From NCBI GenBank assembly GCA_963082875.1, contig OY720101.1, positions 372,001 through 436,000 on the forward strand: a stretch of DNA of 64,000 bases, written 5' to 3'. The translations under genes were made by a program, and so were the position numbers. The notes below the pieces were generated by a model. That model ran no database searches, was not told the origin of the DNA, and saw only the letters and a list, made by a program, of their open reading frames with translations. How positions within the stretch are numbered: position 1 is the stretch's first letter; each line of letters opens with the position of its first letter. Below, piece by piece: positions 35,301 to 45,200 of the stretch. This DNA comes from Corella eumyota (lineage: Eukaryota > Chordata > Ascidiacea > Phlebobranchia > Corellidae).

Positions 35301-36418
35301 CAAGACGAGTTCAGACAAGAAATTGTCGACGAAGTCAAGGAAGAGATCGCGGAAGCTATTGTTGAGAACATTGCCGATGACGTCAGAGAAGAAATAACCG
35401 ATGACGTAAGAGAAGAAGTCGCCGATGAGGTCAGAGATGAAATCATCGAAGCCATTCAAGACCAAATTGCCGATGACGTTAAAGAAGAAATCGCCGATGA
35501 CGTCAGAGAAGAATTCGTCGAAGCGGTTATGGATGAGATTGTCGATGACGTCAGAGAAGAAATCGCCGAAGCGATCGTCGAAAACGTCAGAGAAGAGATT
35601 ATTGATGACGTCAGAGAAGAGATTATTGATGACGTCAGAGAAGAGATTATTGATGACGTCAGAGAAGAGATCATCGACGACATAAGAGAAGAAATCGCCG
35701 ATGACGTCAGAACCGCGGTTAAAGTCGCTGTGGCGGCCGAGATTGTTCAAGAAGTTCGGGAGGAAATCGAAGAACGACAAAAAGAAGAAGCAAGAGAGGA
35801 GTTCGTTCAAGATGTAATCGATGACGTAGTTGATGACGTCATCGAAGAAAGAATTGAGGACAAAGTAGAGGAAAGAATTGCTTCCAGGAATTCTTCAGTA
35901 ACAGGTTGGTGTTTTAGCGTATTTCTTAATTAACATGTGATATCGTTAAAATTGTATGCCTATGTCCCATAATCTAATTTGAAATTCCATTTTTGATACT
36001 TTAAAAAGCACATTTTTTAGATAATGCTCCCACGAGTCCAGTTATCCGAGGTAAACCCACGAGGCAGTCGAACCCAACAGCAATCGTTCCAATGGGCAAG
36101 GAAAAAGAAAATCTTGAAAAGGTTGTGGGTGCGCTAAAAGCCGTGCAAAGAGCCCCCCAAGTCTCAAGTGCAACAAGCAACAATGATGCCCCATCAGCCC
36201 CGCCATCTTTCCGCAACGCCCGAGCTATGTTCGAAAAATCCAATTCCAATCAAACGAGACCAAGTTGGGTTAAACCAGCTCCGGTGGTGAAAAAAACTGT
36301 GGTGAACGGTGATATCAAAAAACAAGCGGCGCAGCCTTCTGCAAAACCGCTAGCAAAAAAGGTTTCCGCAAACGGAATGATGTTTAATATCGTAGAAACT
36401 TCGTCCGTTTTCAACTAA
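26344..36418 (+). CDS. Six-PDZ scaffold protein, NHERF/PDZK1-like
   Basis: Exons: 26342-26442, 26702-26928, 27720-27838, 28217-28415, 28864-29051, 29861-30044, 30495-30621, 31204-31346, 31698-31908, 32375-32578, 32810-32915, 33044-33205, 33794-33882, 33981-34080, 34597-34670, 35145-35904, 36021-36418. From the ATG at 26344 this is 1130 codons in frame. Carboxylate-binding loops in order: FEFFL (PDZ1, degenerate), FGFSL, YGFFL, YGFYL, FGFFL, FGFHL. Each domain has a G.PA..AG....D.V.EVNG-type core. The GYGF-x-L loops and tandem array are typical of NHERF/PDZK1 scaffolds, which tether transporters and receptors beneath the apical membrane. After PDZ6 come an acidic eight-residue repeat (exon 35145-35904) and a Lys/Pro/Ala-rich tail ending VETSSVFN; no clear ezrin-binding motif. 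The ATG sits two bases after an acceptor, so the mRNA is either trans-spliced or has upstream exons (22046-22256). Confidence 0.9.
26965..27334. mobile_element. MITE with hAT-like target duplication (370 bp)
   Basis: In the PDZ-gene intron after exon 26702-26928. Left end GGTTCACGTTAAATGT; the right end is AGTTAACGTGAACC, an inverted match over about 12 bp and further with one mismatch. Flanks AATTTTTG (26957-26964) and GATTTTTG (27335-27342) match at 7 of 8 positions, consistent with an old 8-bp duplication. No coding capacity. Contains an internal direct repeat CTATCTAAGTTTGTTGT. Confidence 0.75.
28536..28690 (+). mobile_element. Second tRNA-like repeat family (copy 2)
   Basis: Contains AAAAGGTTTCGGGTTCAAGC (B-box-like), then GCACCAATGCCACACTATTC, GGCTAGCTTAAACACGTCAC and a CCCTATAAAAAT end. 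The best-preserved copy here. In a PDZ-gene intron. Confidence 0.7.
29069..29189. repeat. Minisatellite of AGTTGCTAC units
   Basis: Four to five degenerate copies of a unit of about 30 bp, A-run + GTTGCTACTTTTTTGATA. It starts about 18 bp after the donor of the exon ending at 29051. A further diverged unit (GGGTTGCTATTAAATTAGAT) lies near 29390. Confidence 0.8.
30069..30200 (+). mobile_element. Second tRNA-like repeat family (copy 3)
   Basis: TGGCATGGAATTGAATTACA, ATTATGGGTTTGAGGCC, AACAATGCCACAATATT, then CCCAAACATGTCACAACAGA. Diverged copy in a PDZ-gene intron. Confidence 0.6.
31392..31510 (+). mobile_element. Second tRNA-like repeat family (copy 4)
   Basis: AAAAGGTTTCGGGTTCAATT with the B-box-like core, then AGCCATTGCC, TTAGCCTAGCTTTTACA and AACAGCACACCCTTTGT. 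In a PDZ-gene intron. Confidence 0.6.
31965..32252 (+). mobile_element. tRNA-headed SINE, full length
   Basis: Starts CCGGTAGCGTGGTGTAGTGG and ends GAGGATAAAGATAAATACAA plus A-run. In the PDZ-gene intron between PDZ4 and PDZ5 exons. Confidence 0.93.
34130..34560. repeat. Possible composite repeat sharing pieces with the SINE
   Basis: The intron begins with TATATATTTGTCCCCGATGC GGAAAGGTCGAC, like the reversed SINE tail. It continues with an unrelated GC-richer block (TTAGCGTGGCGCTAACG, TGGTTGGGCGGCC), then TTTATGCCGTTTATAGTGCC, like the SINE body. The middle does not match the SINE, so it is either a longer relative or an insertion into an old copy. Confidence 0.4.
34895..34949. repeat. Intronic inverted repeat (hairpin)
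   Basis: Arms TGACGTAGAAAGTAC (34895-34909) and GTGCTTTCTACGTCA (34935-34949) pair over 15 bp with one mismatch around a 25-base loop. In the intron before the acidic-repeat exon. Could be a tiny MITE or a structured RNA element. Confidence 0.6.
35053..35138. repeat. Dispersed ~85-bp intronic repeat (copy 2)
   Basis: Matches 15192-15278 over its whole length (TTTATGATTCAGTGTCAACC start). It ends six bases before the exon at 35145, so it supplies that exon's polypyrimidine tract and branch-point region. Confidence 0.75.
35370..35880 (+). repeat. Coding 24-bp repeat: acidic octapeptide array of the PDZ protein
   Basis: About 16 units of eight residues with consensus I-(A/I)-D-D-V-R-E-E, one with a four-residue slip, decaying at the end into EEIEERQKEEAREEF. 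The DNA unit is about 24 bp and carries TGACGTCA. Three consecutive units at 35593-35664 are identical, which indicates recent expansion. Hydrophobic residues recur every four positions, so a charged single alpha-helix is likelier than a heptad coiled coil. Confidence 0.9.
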
Positions 36419-36509
36419 ACAGTCAATAAATATGTAAGTTGGTATGATTAAAATCTAGTATTTTATATGGTAAAAATGTTGTAACACAGTTAACCTTTAA
36501 ATAATTTAA

Positions 36510-36784
36510 CCGACAGCGTTGTGTAATGGTAAGAACACTTGCTACACCACACATGAGGTCGTGGGTTTAATCCCCACTGACCTAATGCTGCAGCGCCCTT
36601 GAGTAAGGTGCTATAAATGGTATAAACTCCTGCTTAGCCAGCACTTAATCAGCAGCATAATTTCCGGGCAACTATATTCTATAATATCGGAGTAACTGTT
36701 TTTTTTAATGTTTTCTATGTTTATGTTTAAGTCGCGCATTTGACTTTCCCACATCGAGGATAAAGATATATACTTCAAAAAAAA
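36510..36784 (+). mobile_element. tRNA-headed SINE
   Basis: Starts CGACAGCGTTGTGTAATGGT. The distal body is partly deleted (CTATAATATCGGAGTAACTG); the tail GAGGATAAAGATATATAC is present. Just after the PDZ gene, in or near its 3' UTR. Confidence 0.9.
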
Positions 36785-37651
36785 CATGGACTAGTGTTAA
36801 CTTAGCACTATGCAAAAATTTGACGATATGGAATCAGGCTTAGAACGTAAATATTTAATTGTTGTCAAAATTATTTAAATGTTGTCTATTTTTAGGTTGT
36901 ATATATTCGACGAAAATGCACGTAGATCAAAAGTACTGAAAAGAGCCTTAATAATACAACGTGCATTTATATCTTATTTTTCTTGTATATTATTAACTGT
37001 TTTACATATGTGCGCAAATGCCTATTAACATCTGTTAAATGGATATATTAAATACCGTTTGTTTATTTTAAAAGATGGTGTAAATATGAAAAACAAACAT
37101 GCCAATTAAAATTTTATAGAGTTATGTAAAATGATTTAAATATGTAAAAAAATGTTCTGTAATTGATTTTATATTAAACTAAAATATCTGTAAACATTGT
37201 TTCTTCAAACTTTTAGTGCTAAATTGTAATTTGTTTTGTTTATTTTTGATAAATTATTTAATAATGTGTTACGTACTAAAATATCTTTATTGTTAATTGA
37301 TTTCGTTCTTCAAAAAAACTCACTTTTAGAATTTTGTAATTTCGGTAATTTAATCTAAAATCTTTTAAATATTATTGCAATTTGTCTTAAAAAGGAAAAT
37401 TATTAAAAATGTTTACTTAAAATCGTCGACATTTTGCGTTTTAATTCTATTTTATTTTTTCTTGATTTACATTTGATTTGTGAAAAATCATTTTATAACT
37501 GTAAATGTAATTTATAATTTTTGAATAAAATTAAAATGGTTTAAAAAAAAAATTGTAAATGTGTTTTCAAGTCAATACTTACTCTATGAAGCTTTTCTCC
37601 TTTACAACTTAAAATAATTCTTTTTTCTTTTTTGTGCCTTTTTCCTTAAGA

Positions 37652-37712
37652 TTCAATGATGAAAAGTGACACTCAAACAGCAACGACAATAACTATTAGT
37701 TGGACTAAAATG
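37652..37712 (+). pseudogene. Orphan fragment of the last FN3 exon
   Basis: Matches the start of the last FN3 exon of the downstream genes (60240-60300): ATGATGAAAAGTGACACTCA, AACAGCAACGACAATAACTA, TTAGTTGGACT. Preceded by a pyrimidine tract but ending AAG. Homology fades after about 60 bp. Relic of a further family copy. Confidence 0.75.
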
Positions 37713-38654
37713 CTTATTCAGATTAGTAACAAATTAACTAAAATATAGAATTTAATAGAAATTTTTGTGTGACTAGATCATTTACAAAATGTTGCAATTT
37801 ACAATAAAAAAATCAAATACACTTAAAACTAATTTTTGCCATATATCGAAAATATTGTTTCTTTCAAACAACATATAGATTATACAGCTTATTATTCCCT
37901 GGTTACCTTAAGTTTTTATTGTAGATTTTCTATACCAGATTCCATGTTTTTGATATATTTAAATTGTCCCAAATAAAGAGTGTTACTAAAATAAATAATA
38001 TAAACTGGTTTAAATGGACACATCGTAATCAAATCACTACAAATTTGCATCACCGTTTTAACCATTTTTATGTATATATCTTTATCCTTCCGGTTAAACC
38101 ATACATTTACTGCTTTATCATATTTTTATAATAAATACCTTTTAAAATATTTCCTCAATATAATAATTATATTACACTAGTACTCTTAGGATTTTATCTT
38201 TATTTGTCAAACCAAGTTGATAATGCGATTTGTCTTCGATGGATTTTATAACTGTTTGTCTTCATCTTAATAATAACAAACATAAGAAACATTATCAAAA
38301 CAAGTCAGTATTGCAGTGTTGCCAAATTAAATTTTTTTTATGATTCCCTTTTAAAATTAAATTTTATAAATTGTACAATAAAATTTATATTATTCTTTGT
38401 TTTAAAATGTATATTTAAACATTTTTATTATTATATTTGTTTAGTCTTAAAAGAAAATTAAAGTGAATTTGTTGAATATAACATTTTAGATATTACCAAT
38501 AATTTTGTCACTTTTGGTTTACTGATCAATAAAATAGTTTGTAACCATTTTAATAAATATTGCTGAGGTTTTTTATAAAATGAAATGTGTTGGATTTAAG
38601 TTTTATCTATTTTGCAAAAGCAAAGGGTAAATTTGTAAACTATACCGTGCAAAC

Positions 38655-38800
38655 ATATTACAAATGCTTGTTTCTTCTAAAACGGATATATTTTGTTTCT
38701 TTAAACAATTAAAAAGGGTTTGTGGGAGTGCATTAGTGTACAAACTGAATGATTCATTATAATAACGGAGGAAATAATAGCTGTTAATGTATACGTAAGA
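38655..38800 (+). promoter_or_regulatory. Relic duplicate of the FN3-ZP gene A 5' flank
   Basis: Resembles 39000-39135 in order and spacing: AAAACGGATATATTTTGTTT, GCATTAGTGTACA, ATTATAATAACGGAGGAAAT. No signal-peptide exon follows it. Probably the upstream region of a lost tandem copy, or a local duplication. Confidence 0.65.
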
Positions 38801-38999
38801 TTTTTTAACCATCTAATTATAATTTATAAAAGTTCTTATATATTTTAAATAAAGACAACAAGAATTGTCAAAAAGTTTTAACTATCATATATTTTTGCAA
38901 TACAACTAATTGCTTGTTAATTTATTTAAAGGCAATCATAAATATAATGTTAATAACCATTTTAAAAATATAAATACGTAAAAAATTCTGCGCAAATAA

Positions 39000-39201
39000 A
39001 AACAAACACCTGTTGTTCTCAAAACGGAAATATTTTGTTCCTTCAAATAATTAAAAATGTTTTGTACGGGTATTAGTGTACAGAACCCTATGATTCAATA
39101 TAATAACGGAGGAAGCAATAGAGATACCTTTATAATGAAGAGATACATTTGTTTTTTTTTATTAAGTGTTTTGGACATTTAATTGGTGTAACGACTTCAA
39201 G
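39000..39201 (+). promoter_or_regulatory. Promoter/5' UTR region of FN3-ZP gene A
   Basis: Immediately upstream of the start codon at 39202. Contains ATTAGTGTACA and TAACGGAGGAAGC. The element CGGAGGAA is also found upstream of gene B (near 51079) and in the relic at 38655, so it is the best candidate shared regulatory motif. Confidence 0.5.
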
Positions 39202-42200
39202 ATGTGGATCCTTAAACTTTTGTTTGCAATTGGATTTCTAGAAACTTTGGCTTCTGGGTTTACTATGTCACGTACGTAGTATTTTTATTTAATTTTAATG
39301 TAATTAGAACTTCAAACATAAATTCAAATAGTATGGTATGAGAAAGGTATAAACCCAAAATTTGTAAATCAACAATACCGCTAACAAGTGAATAGTTTAT
39401 GCCAACAAAAAGTTTGCAATTTTACAATAAAACTGTGCAAGTTTTTGTCTATATCTTGAATCTCTGTATTACATTGAGTAATAATAATTGTTTGTTTAGC
39501 TGTACCCAGTGAAATTGAAACAGACAGCGTTAAATTATCATGGTCACCGCCAACAGATCTTACTCGACTTGATATTGAAGGACTCGACCCGATTTTAATT
39601 GATTTTGGAGACGACTCTATATTTGTTACCATGCTAGAACTTAATACTCGATATACTGGTACTATTACGTTTCTTAATCCGGATGGAAGTGTTTATTCAA
39701 CAGATTTTGTTGAGTTTGGAACAGGTAACCTTTAAATTTACACCAATTATATTTATAGTAATTAACACATGGGTTTCACAAGTTTAAAACATAGTTTAAT
39801 GTTTGGTATTGTTTGTTTATTCTTCTACTTTTTTAAGAGTTTAATATGGAAGTTTGACTACTTTAGAATTATGTTTGGTTTTAAAATTTTGTTTATATTT
39901 TTAGCGCCATTAAAAATGGATCCGGTTGTTATTGAAGAGACAACTACGAGTACGGCGCTGGTTAGCTACAACCCGATACATGAAGGCAATGTTAGTATAA
40001 CTTCTTATACCCTTTGTATAAGAGAAGTCAATTCAGATGGTAGCGTAGGAGAGCAGAACTTTCGTTCATTTCCATCACCAGACACAACTCTTTTATATGA
40101 ATTGCTTGATCCAAATCAAGAATACTTGATCTCTATTAGAGCTAATAATATTTTAAACGGAGAAAGTGAATTATCAGAAGCAGTTTCTTTCACTACAAGT
40201 AAGATGTTTTAATAAAAATTACACATTAAATTATAATAAACAACAGTGTGAGTTCTAAATTTAAAAAATACAATAAATATATCTTTTTTTAAGAACCCAT
40301 GCCGGTGATTATTTCTGGTTCTCTTATGAATTCTAATCAGATAAATCTTACTTGGACTAATCCTCTACCTGGCAATGTAAGTCCAACTCACTTTGTTATA
40401 ACATTATTCTCAACCAGTGCTGGTGTTGATGAAGATATCACAGTTGGGTTAGATGTACTTTCTCATACTTTTGATAATCTTAATTTGGACACAAACTATA
40501 CAGTTCGTGTTACAACAGTTTATGAAGTAGGCTGTGAAGCGGTTGCAGAAACGAGTGTTTTAACAGGCAAGTTTAAAGCCCTACTTAATTGTTTGTAAAC
40601 TTACCATGTTGTACAGCATTTTTACTAAGTTTTTTTTTAAACAATTATCGCGAGTTTTAATTATTAAAAAAACTCTTAAATAAAATTATTTATTAATTTT
40701 TTTAGCGGCAAATCAGGTAACCGTTTTTTACGTGGTGAACACAACAACAACATCAGTATTCTTAGAATGGGAAAAACCAGTAGAAATAGATGGAACTATA
40801 ACCGGTTATGTATTAGAACTCATATTAGGTAATAACAAAAGACACTACATAAAAAGTAACTTAACTAAATATTATGATTGTAAATAGGTAGTCAAAACTC
40901 TTCTAAGCTAGATTAATTTAATTCGTAAATAAGAAATTACAAATTTAAAAAAAGAAATTTCTCGAAAAGAACTAATACTTGCTTTCAGTATTAGATGGTT
41001 CCATTATTTTAACCGTTGACTGGCCGAGCGATTCTACAACGATCAGATTTTTTGGTTTAACAAGCAACACAGAATATGAGATTAGAATCACAGCCAACAA
41101 CGGTTGCGGAGACAGCGATAGCTCAGTAGTTCAAGCAGCTACAGGTAATAATTAAGTACTTAGAAAAAATTTATTAAACAATTTGTTTACATAATTTAAA
41201 TTATGAGTTTACTTTGGAAAAGAAAGTAGTATAATTTTTATTTGTTGGTTTGATTTTAGATTTTGAGCCAGTCGAAGTGACTAGTTTTTCAATTACGAGC
41301 GACACTATCGCTGTCTTCTGGAGAGTGGACGAAGGTAACTGTTCTTTTTAAAGTAAAATTTTAAATTTTTTATATTAAATGTATTTCTTTAATGTTTAGG
41401 TGGGGACTTTGTGTCAATATCACGAATCAATGTCACATTCAGCACCGACGATACATTTTCTACGGTGGTAGGTGAGGCAAGTATTCTAGCTACACGCACG
41501 GTTTATGAAGTGGAAGAACTTTCCCCAAATACCCCATATTACATTTCTATTGTTCTTATTCTTGACAACGGACAGGCCTTAGAAACTACTGTTAAGACTT
41601 TCACGCGTAAGTATAAGTGTATTGAACAGATGCCATTTATTTAGTTTTTATTTTTACCTGAAAAAAAAGTTATACTTTGTTATGTTAATGCAAAAATATT
41701 GTTTAGAAATTGCAAAAATAGATCCGCCAACCTTTCTGGACTCTAATGAAACCTCAGTTTCGTTTGAATGGAATGTTTTAGGGCCTAACACAGACTACGC
41801 TGTCGATATTACCTATGGACCAAATCTTGACTCGGTACCAGGACCTACATCAACACATACCATTACTTCATTAGAACTTAACTCTTGTGTTGAAGTAACC
41901 CTGGAAGGCACAAATGGTGGTGGAACTGGATTAGATTCGGACCCTGTTGAATTTTGCACAAGTAAACAACCTTGATTTAATGCCATCTTTGTTCTCATCC
42001 AATGATTTTTAACGCTACTTAAATTTCTTAAACAATTTGATAATTAAATAAGTTTTTACCGCTGGTTGTGTTAGGTCCCTCGCCTGCTCAAAACATTGTG
42101 TTTTTTCCACTTTCCCCCGATGAAACGTATGGAAACTGGACTCTACTATCAAACGACGACTTTACAGTGGACTTTAGTACCATCATGTACCGAAGACGTG

Positions 42201-45200
42201 GTGACCCGTTTCAAACAATTAACTCAGTTCTAAACCCTTTTGTGACCCTCTCATGGTTGTCTCCCAACACTTTGTACGAATTTGTTCATGTTATCACATA
42301 TGTAGGAGGGGAGAATGCAACTTCTGAACCAACTTATTTTGTGACAAGTAAGGCCCTTAAAAGACCTCCTAAATAAAAGTACCTAAAATGCCACTTTGTT
42401 TGGAGTTGAAATGACTAATAGTATAACGAATAAAAAGAGTAAATTATAACAGTTTAGAATAATATAACTTAGTAACTTAAAGGTTGTCAAATTAATTTTT
42501 AACAAACATGGATAGTTTAAAAAAAAGTAATGGTATGGGTTAGTCCAACACAACAAAATCTAAAAGTCATTTATAGCCTAAAATACAGCAATTTTTAAAC
42601 TGAATTATTGATTTTAGAACCTGGTACAATTGCCGGCATAAGTTCTTCCATCGGTGAAGAGTTTGTTAATGTAACATGGCCAGAATACGAAGATGGCGAT
42701 GTCCCTGTTAAGTATATGGTAACGTTTGCTGGTGGATCCTTTACAACCAATGAACCTAGAGCAGAATTAGAAATTTCGTTCTTAGAGCGCAACGCACTAA
42801 ATAACGTATTGGTCACGGTTGTACAAGGGTTATTTATGGGAGTAGGTGAAGAGTCTGGTATACTTTCTAACAACACCATAGAAATTCGTAAGTTCTGTTT
42901 TTAACATTTACGGTAAATATAACGTTTTAAGTCGCGTTAAATTAAACATCCTAAAATTAAAACTAATTGTTATATGTTTCAAATGTTCTTTAAAAATATT
43001 TATTTTTATTTTATTTTTTTAAACTCACAGCCCCCTCTGGAATTGAAACTTTAAACTGGGTCCCCTCACCGATATTTATGGATCCTACTTCGGCAGAAAT
43101 AAGTTGGCTGTTAACAAGAGCTGTGACTGGGGGTATAGCAAATGTAACTGGGTTTAGAATTTCTGTGAATGGTACTCAACATACTCTAGGTCCAACTGAA
43201 ACGTCGTTCAACGCAATGAACCTTATGCTAAATTCCATTTACGAAATTATATTTGAAACTATGTATTCCGGATTTACAACCAATATAACGACATTATTCT
43301 TATCAGGTGAACATTGACAAAAACAGTAAATTTAAAAAAAAACGTAATATCTTAGTATAACAAAAATTATTGTAAGGCATTTCTTTTTATCCTAAGTAAA
43401 ACCAAAAATATGTTTTTTTCTTAAAGCCTTTGGATCAGCCTCGGATATTGGTGCAACATTTTTCGAAGGTGTAATGACTTTGACCTGGTCAGAGCCAGAA
43501 ATGCACTCAAGCATTGGACTTATAACTACTATCGGTGTTAATGGTACAAATTATCCCAACGAGGAATCTCCATTTACATTATCTGGCATATTAGATAACA
43601 ACCTGTATACAGTTATCATTACAATAACTTCAACCGATATGTTTACACTATCTGAAGGGCAAGCGTCATTTGTTTCAGGTTTCAAAATACTTATAATTAA
43701 AATTTCTGTATAAATTCCAACAAAATAGCTTTTTTAAATACATGTTACTTTTTAGAAGCGCCACCCCCACCAACAGTTACCAATGAACACATTGATTCAA
43801 CATCAATAATCCTAAGTATAAACCAAGATGAAGCTTCGATGTTTCTTCCACTTGTTCAATATGAGATTTCCGTGACCCGCGATTATGCCCCGCCCGGACC
43901 AGTGCAAATTTTTCCGATTGCACCAAGTGTTAATTTGACAGGACTTGAACCTAACGCTGGCTATACAATTGAAGTTGCCTCTCTTTTTCAGAATCCTATG
44001 TATACGAGAAAAACAACAAGCGTATTCGAATCTTATGGCACTGGTAACAAAAAACTAAATTTAGATCTTGAATTAAAAAGACTTTTGTCTTGGCCTAATC
44101 TTGATACGTTACTGGCCGATAATATTACATTTATAATGTTAATGCATATTTTTAAAATTGTCTTGTTATATTTATTTCAGTACTAGTTAAAATAATTTAT
44201 TTTTTTAGCGCCTCATCTTTCTGTTGAGAACTTGAGCGATAACAGTGCGACTAGCAAAACAGCTGCTCTTACATGGGATAACGTTGCAGAAAATAATTTA
44301 CAACGCACTATCGTAATTGAAATCAATCAAAATGGAGTCACATCCACGATTGCAGTACCGCAGTCAGAAGATAAGCTTCTTGAAGATCCAACGCCAAACT
44401 CAAACGTTAATGTTTCAGTGTTTTATGAAAATGACTGGGGTAGGGGTATGCCCAGCTCCGTCGTATTTCAAACACGTAACTCCTTGTTATACATTTACCT
44501 TTTTTTATAGATGTAAAAAGAATGTAATTTTACTAAGAAACCTATTTTTTTGTATATATCTTTATCCTCGATGTGGGAAGGTCGAATGCGCGACCTAAAC
44601 ATAGAGTAACAACTGTTACCCCAACTCATTCTCAAGTTTCCTTTAACAGTTTGGAATATTATAGATTATAGTTGCCCGATAATTAAGCTGCTGATTAAGT
44701 GGTGGCTCAGCAGGAGTTCATACCGTTTATAGCGCCTTACTCTAACTACAGCATAAGAGCAGTGGGGATGGAACCCACGATCTCATAGTGGTGTAGCCAG
44801 CTTTTTACCACTACACAACGCTGCCGGTTTAATTATAAGTTAATAATATTTTAATTAAGATAGCTACTCAACATTAACTTTGCTCTTAGTTGCACCGGAC
44901 CCACCGACACTTCGAATTGTAAGCAGTTTTGCAAGAAATCTTTCAGTGGAGGCTACACAAGATTTGGGTGGCGAAGTAAGTTCTCTGGTGGCATTTCTTT
45001 ACACTTTAAGTACCAGCCAAGGGATATTTGCTATGGGCACTTTTATGACGAACCTAATTGAAGTCGGGGGTCTTAATCCCAACACACAATACTTTATGAC
45101 AGTAAGAACGCAGTTTACAAGCTTTACAACATTGGAAAGCGACGATCGTGTTATCATAACTGGTAAAAATTTATTTGATAATATAAAATAAATAACCATA

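Larger units (their letters stand above)
36785..39000. other. AT-rich intergenic region with relics of an FN3-ZP gene copy
   Basis: Over 2 kb, very AT-rich, no intact gene. It holds the exon relic at 37652 and a promoter-like duplicate at 38655 (listed separately). A SINE-tail-like scrap (TATATATCTTTATCCTTCCG) lies near 38072. The open frame at 38603-38812 on the minus strand overlaps the promoter relic and is not credible as a gene. Confidence 0.5.

Noticed and set aside
35271-35810. Long open frames on the minus strand and in the other plus frame over the acidic repeat
   Set aside because: They are by-products of the 24-bp coding repeat; the frame encoding DDVREE continues the PDZ gene across splice sites on both sides.
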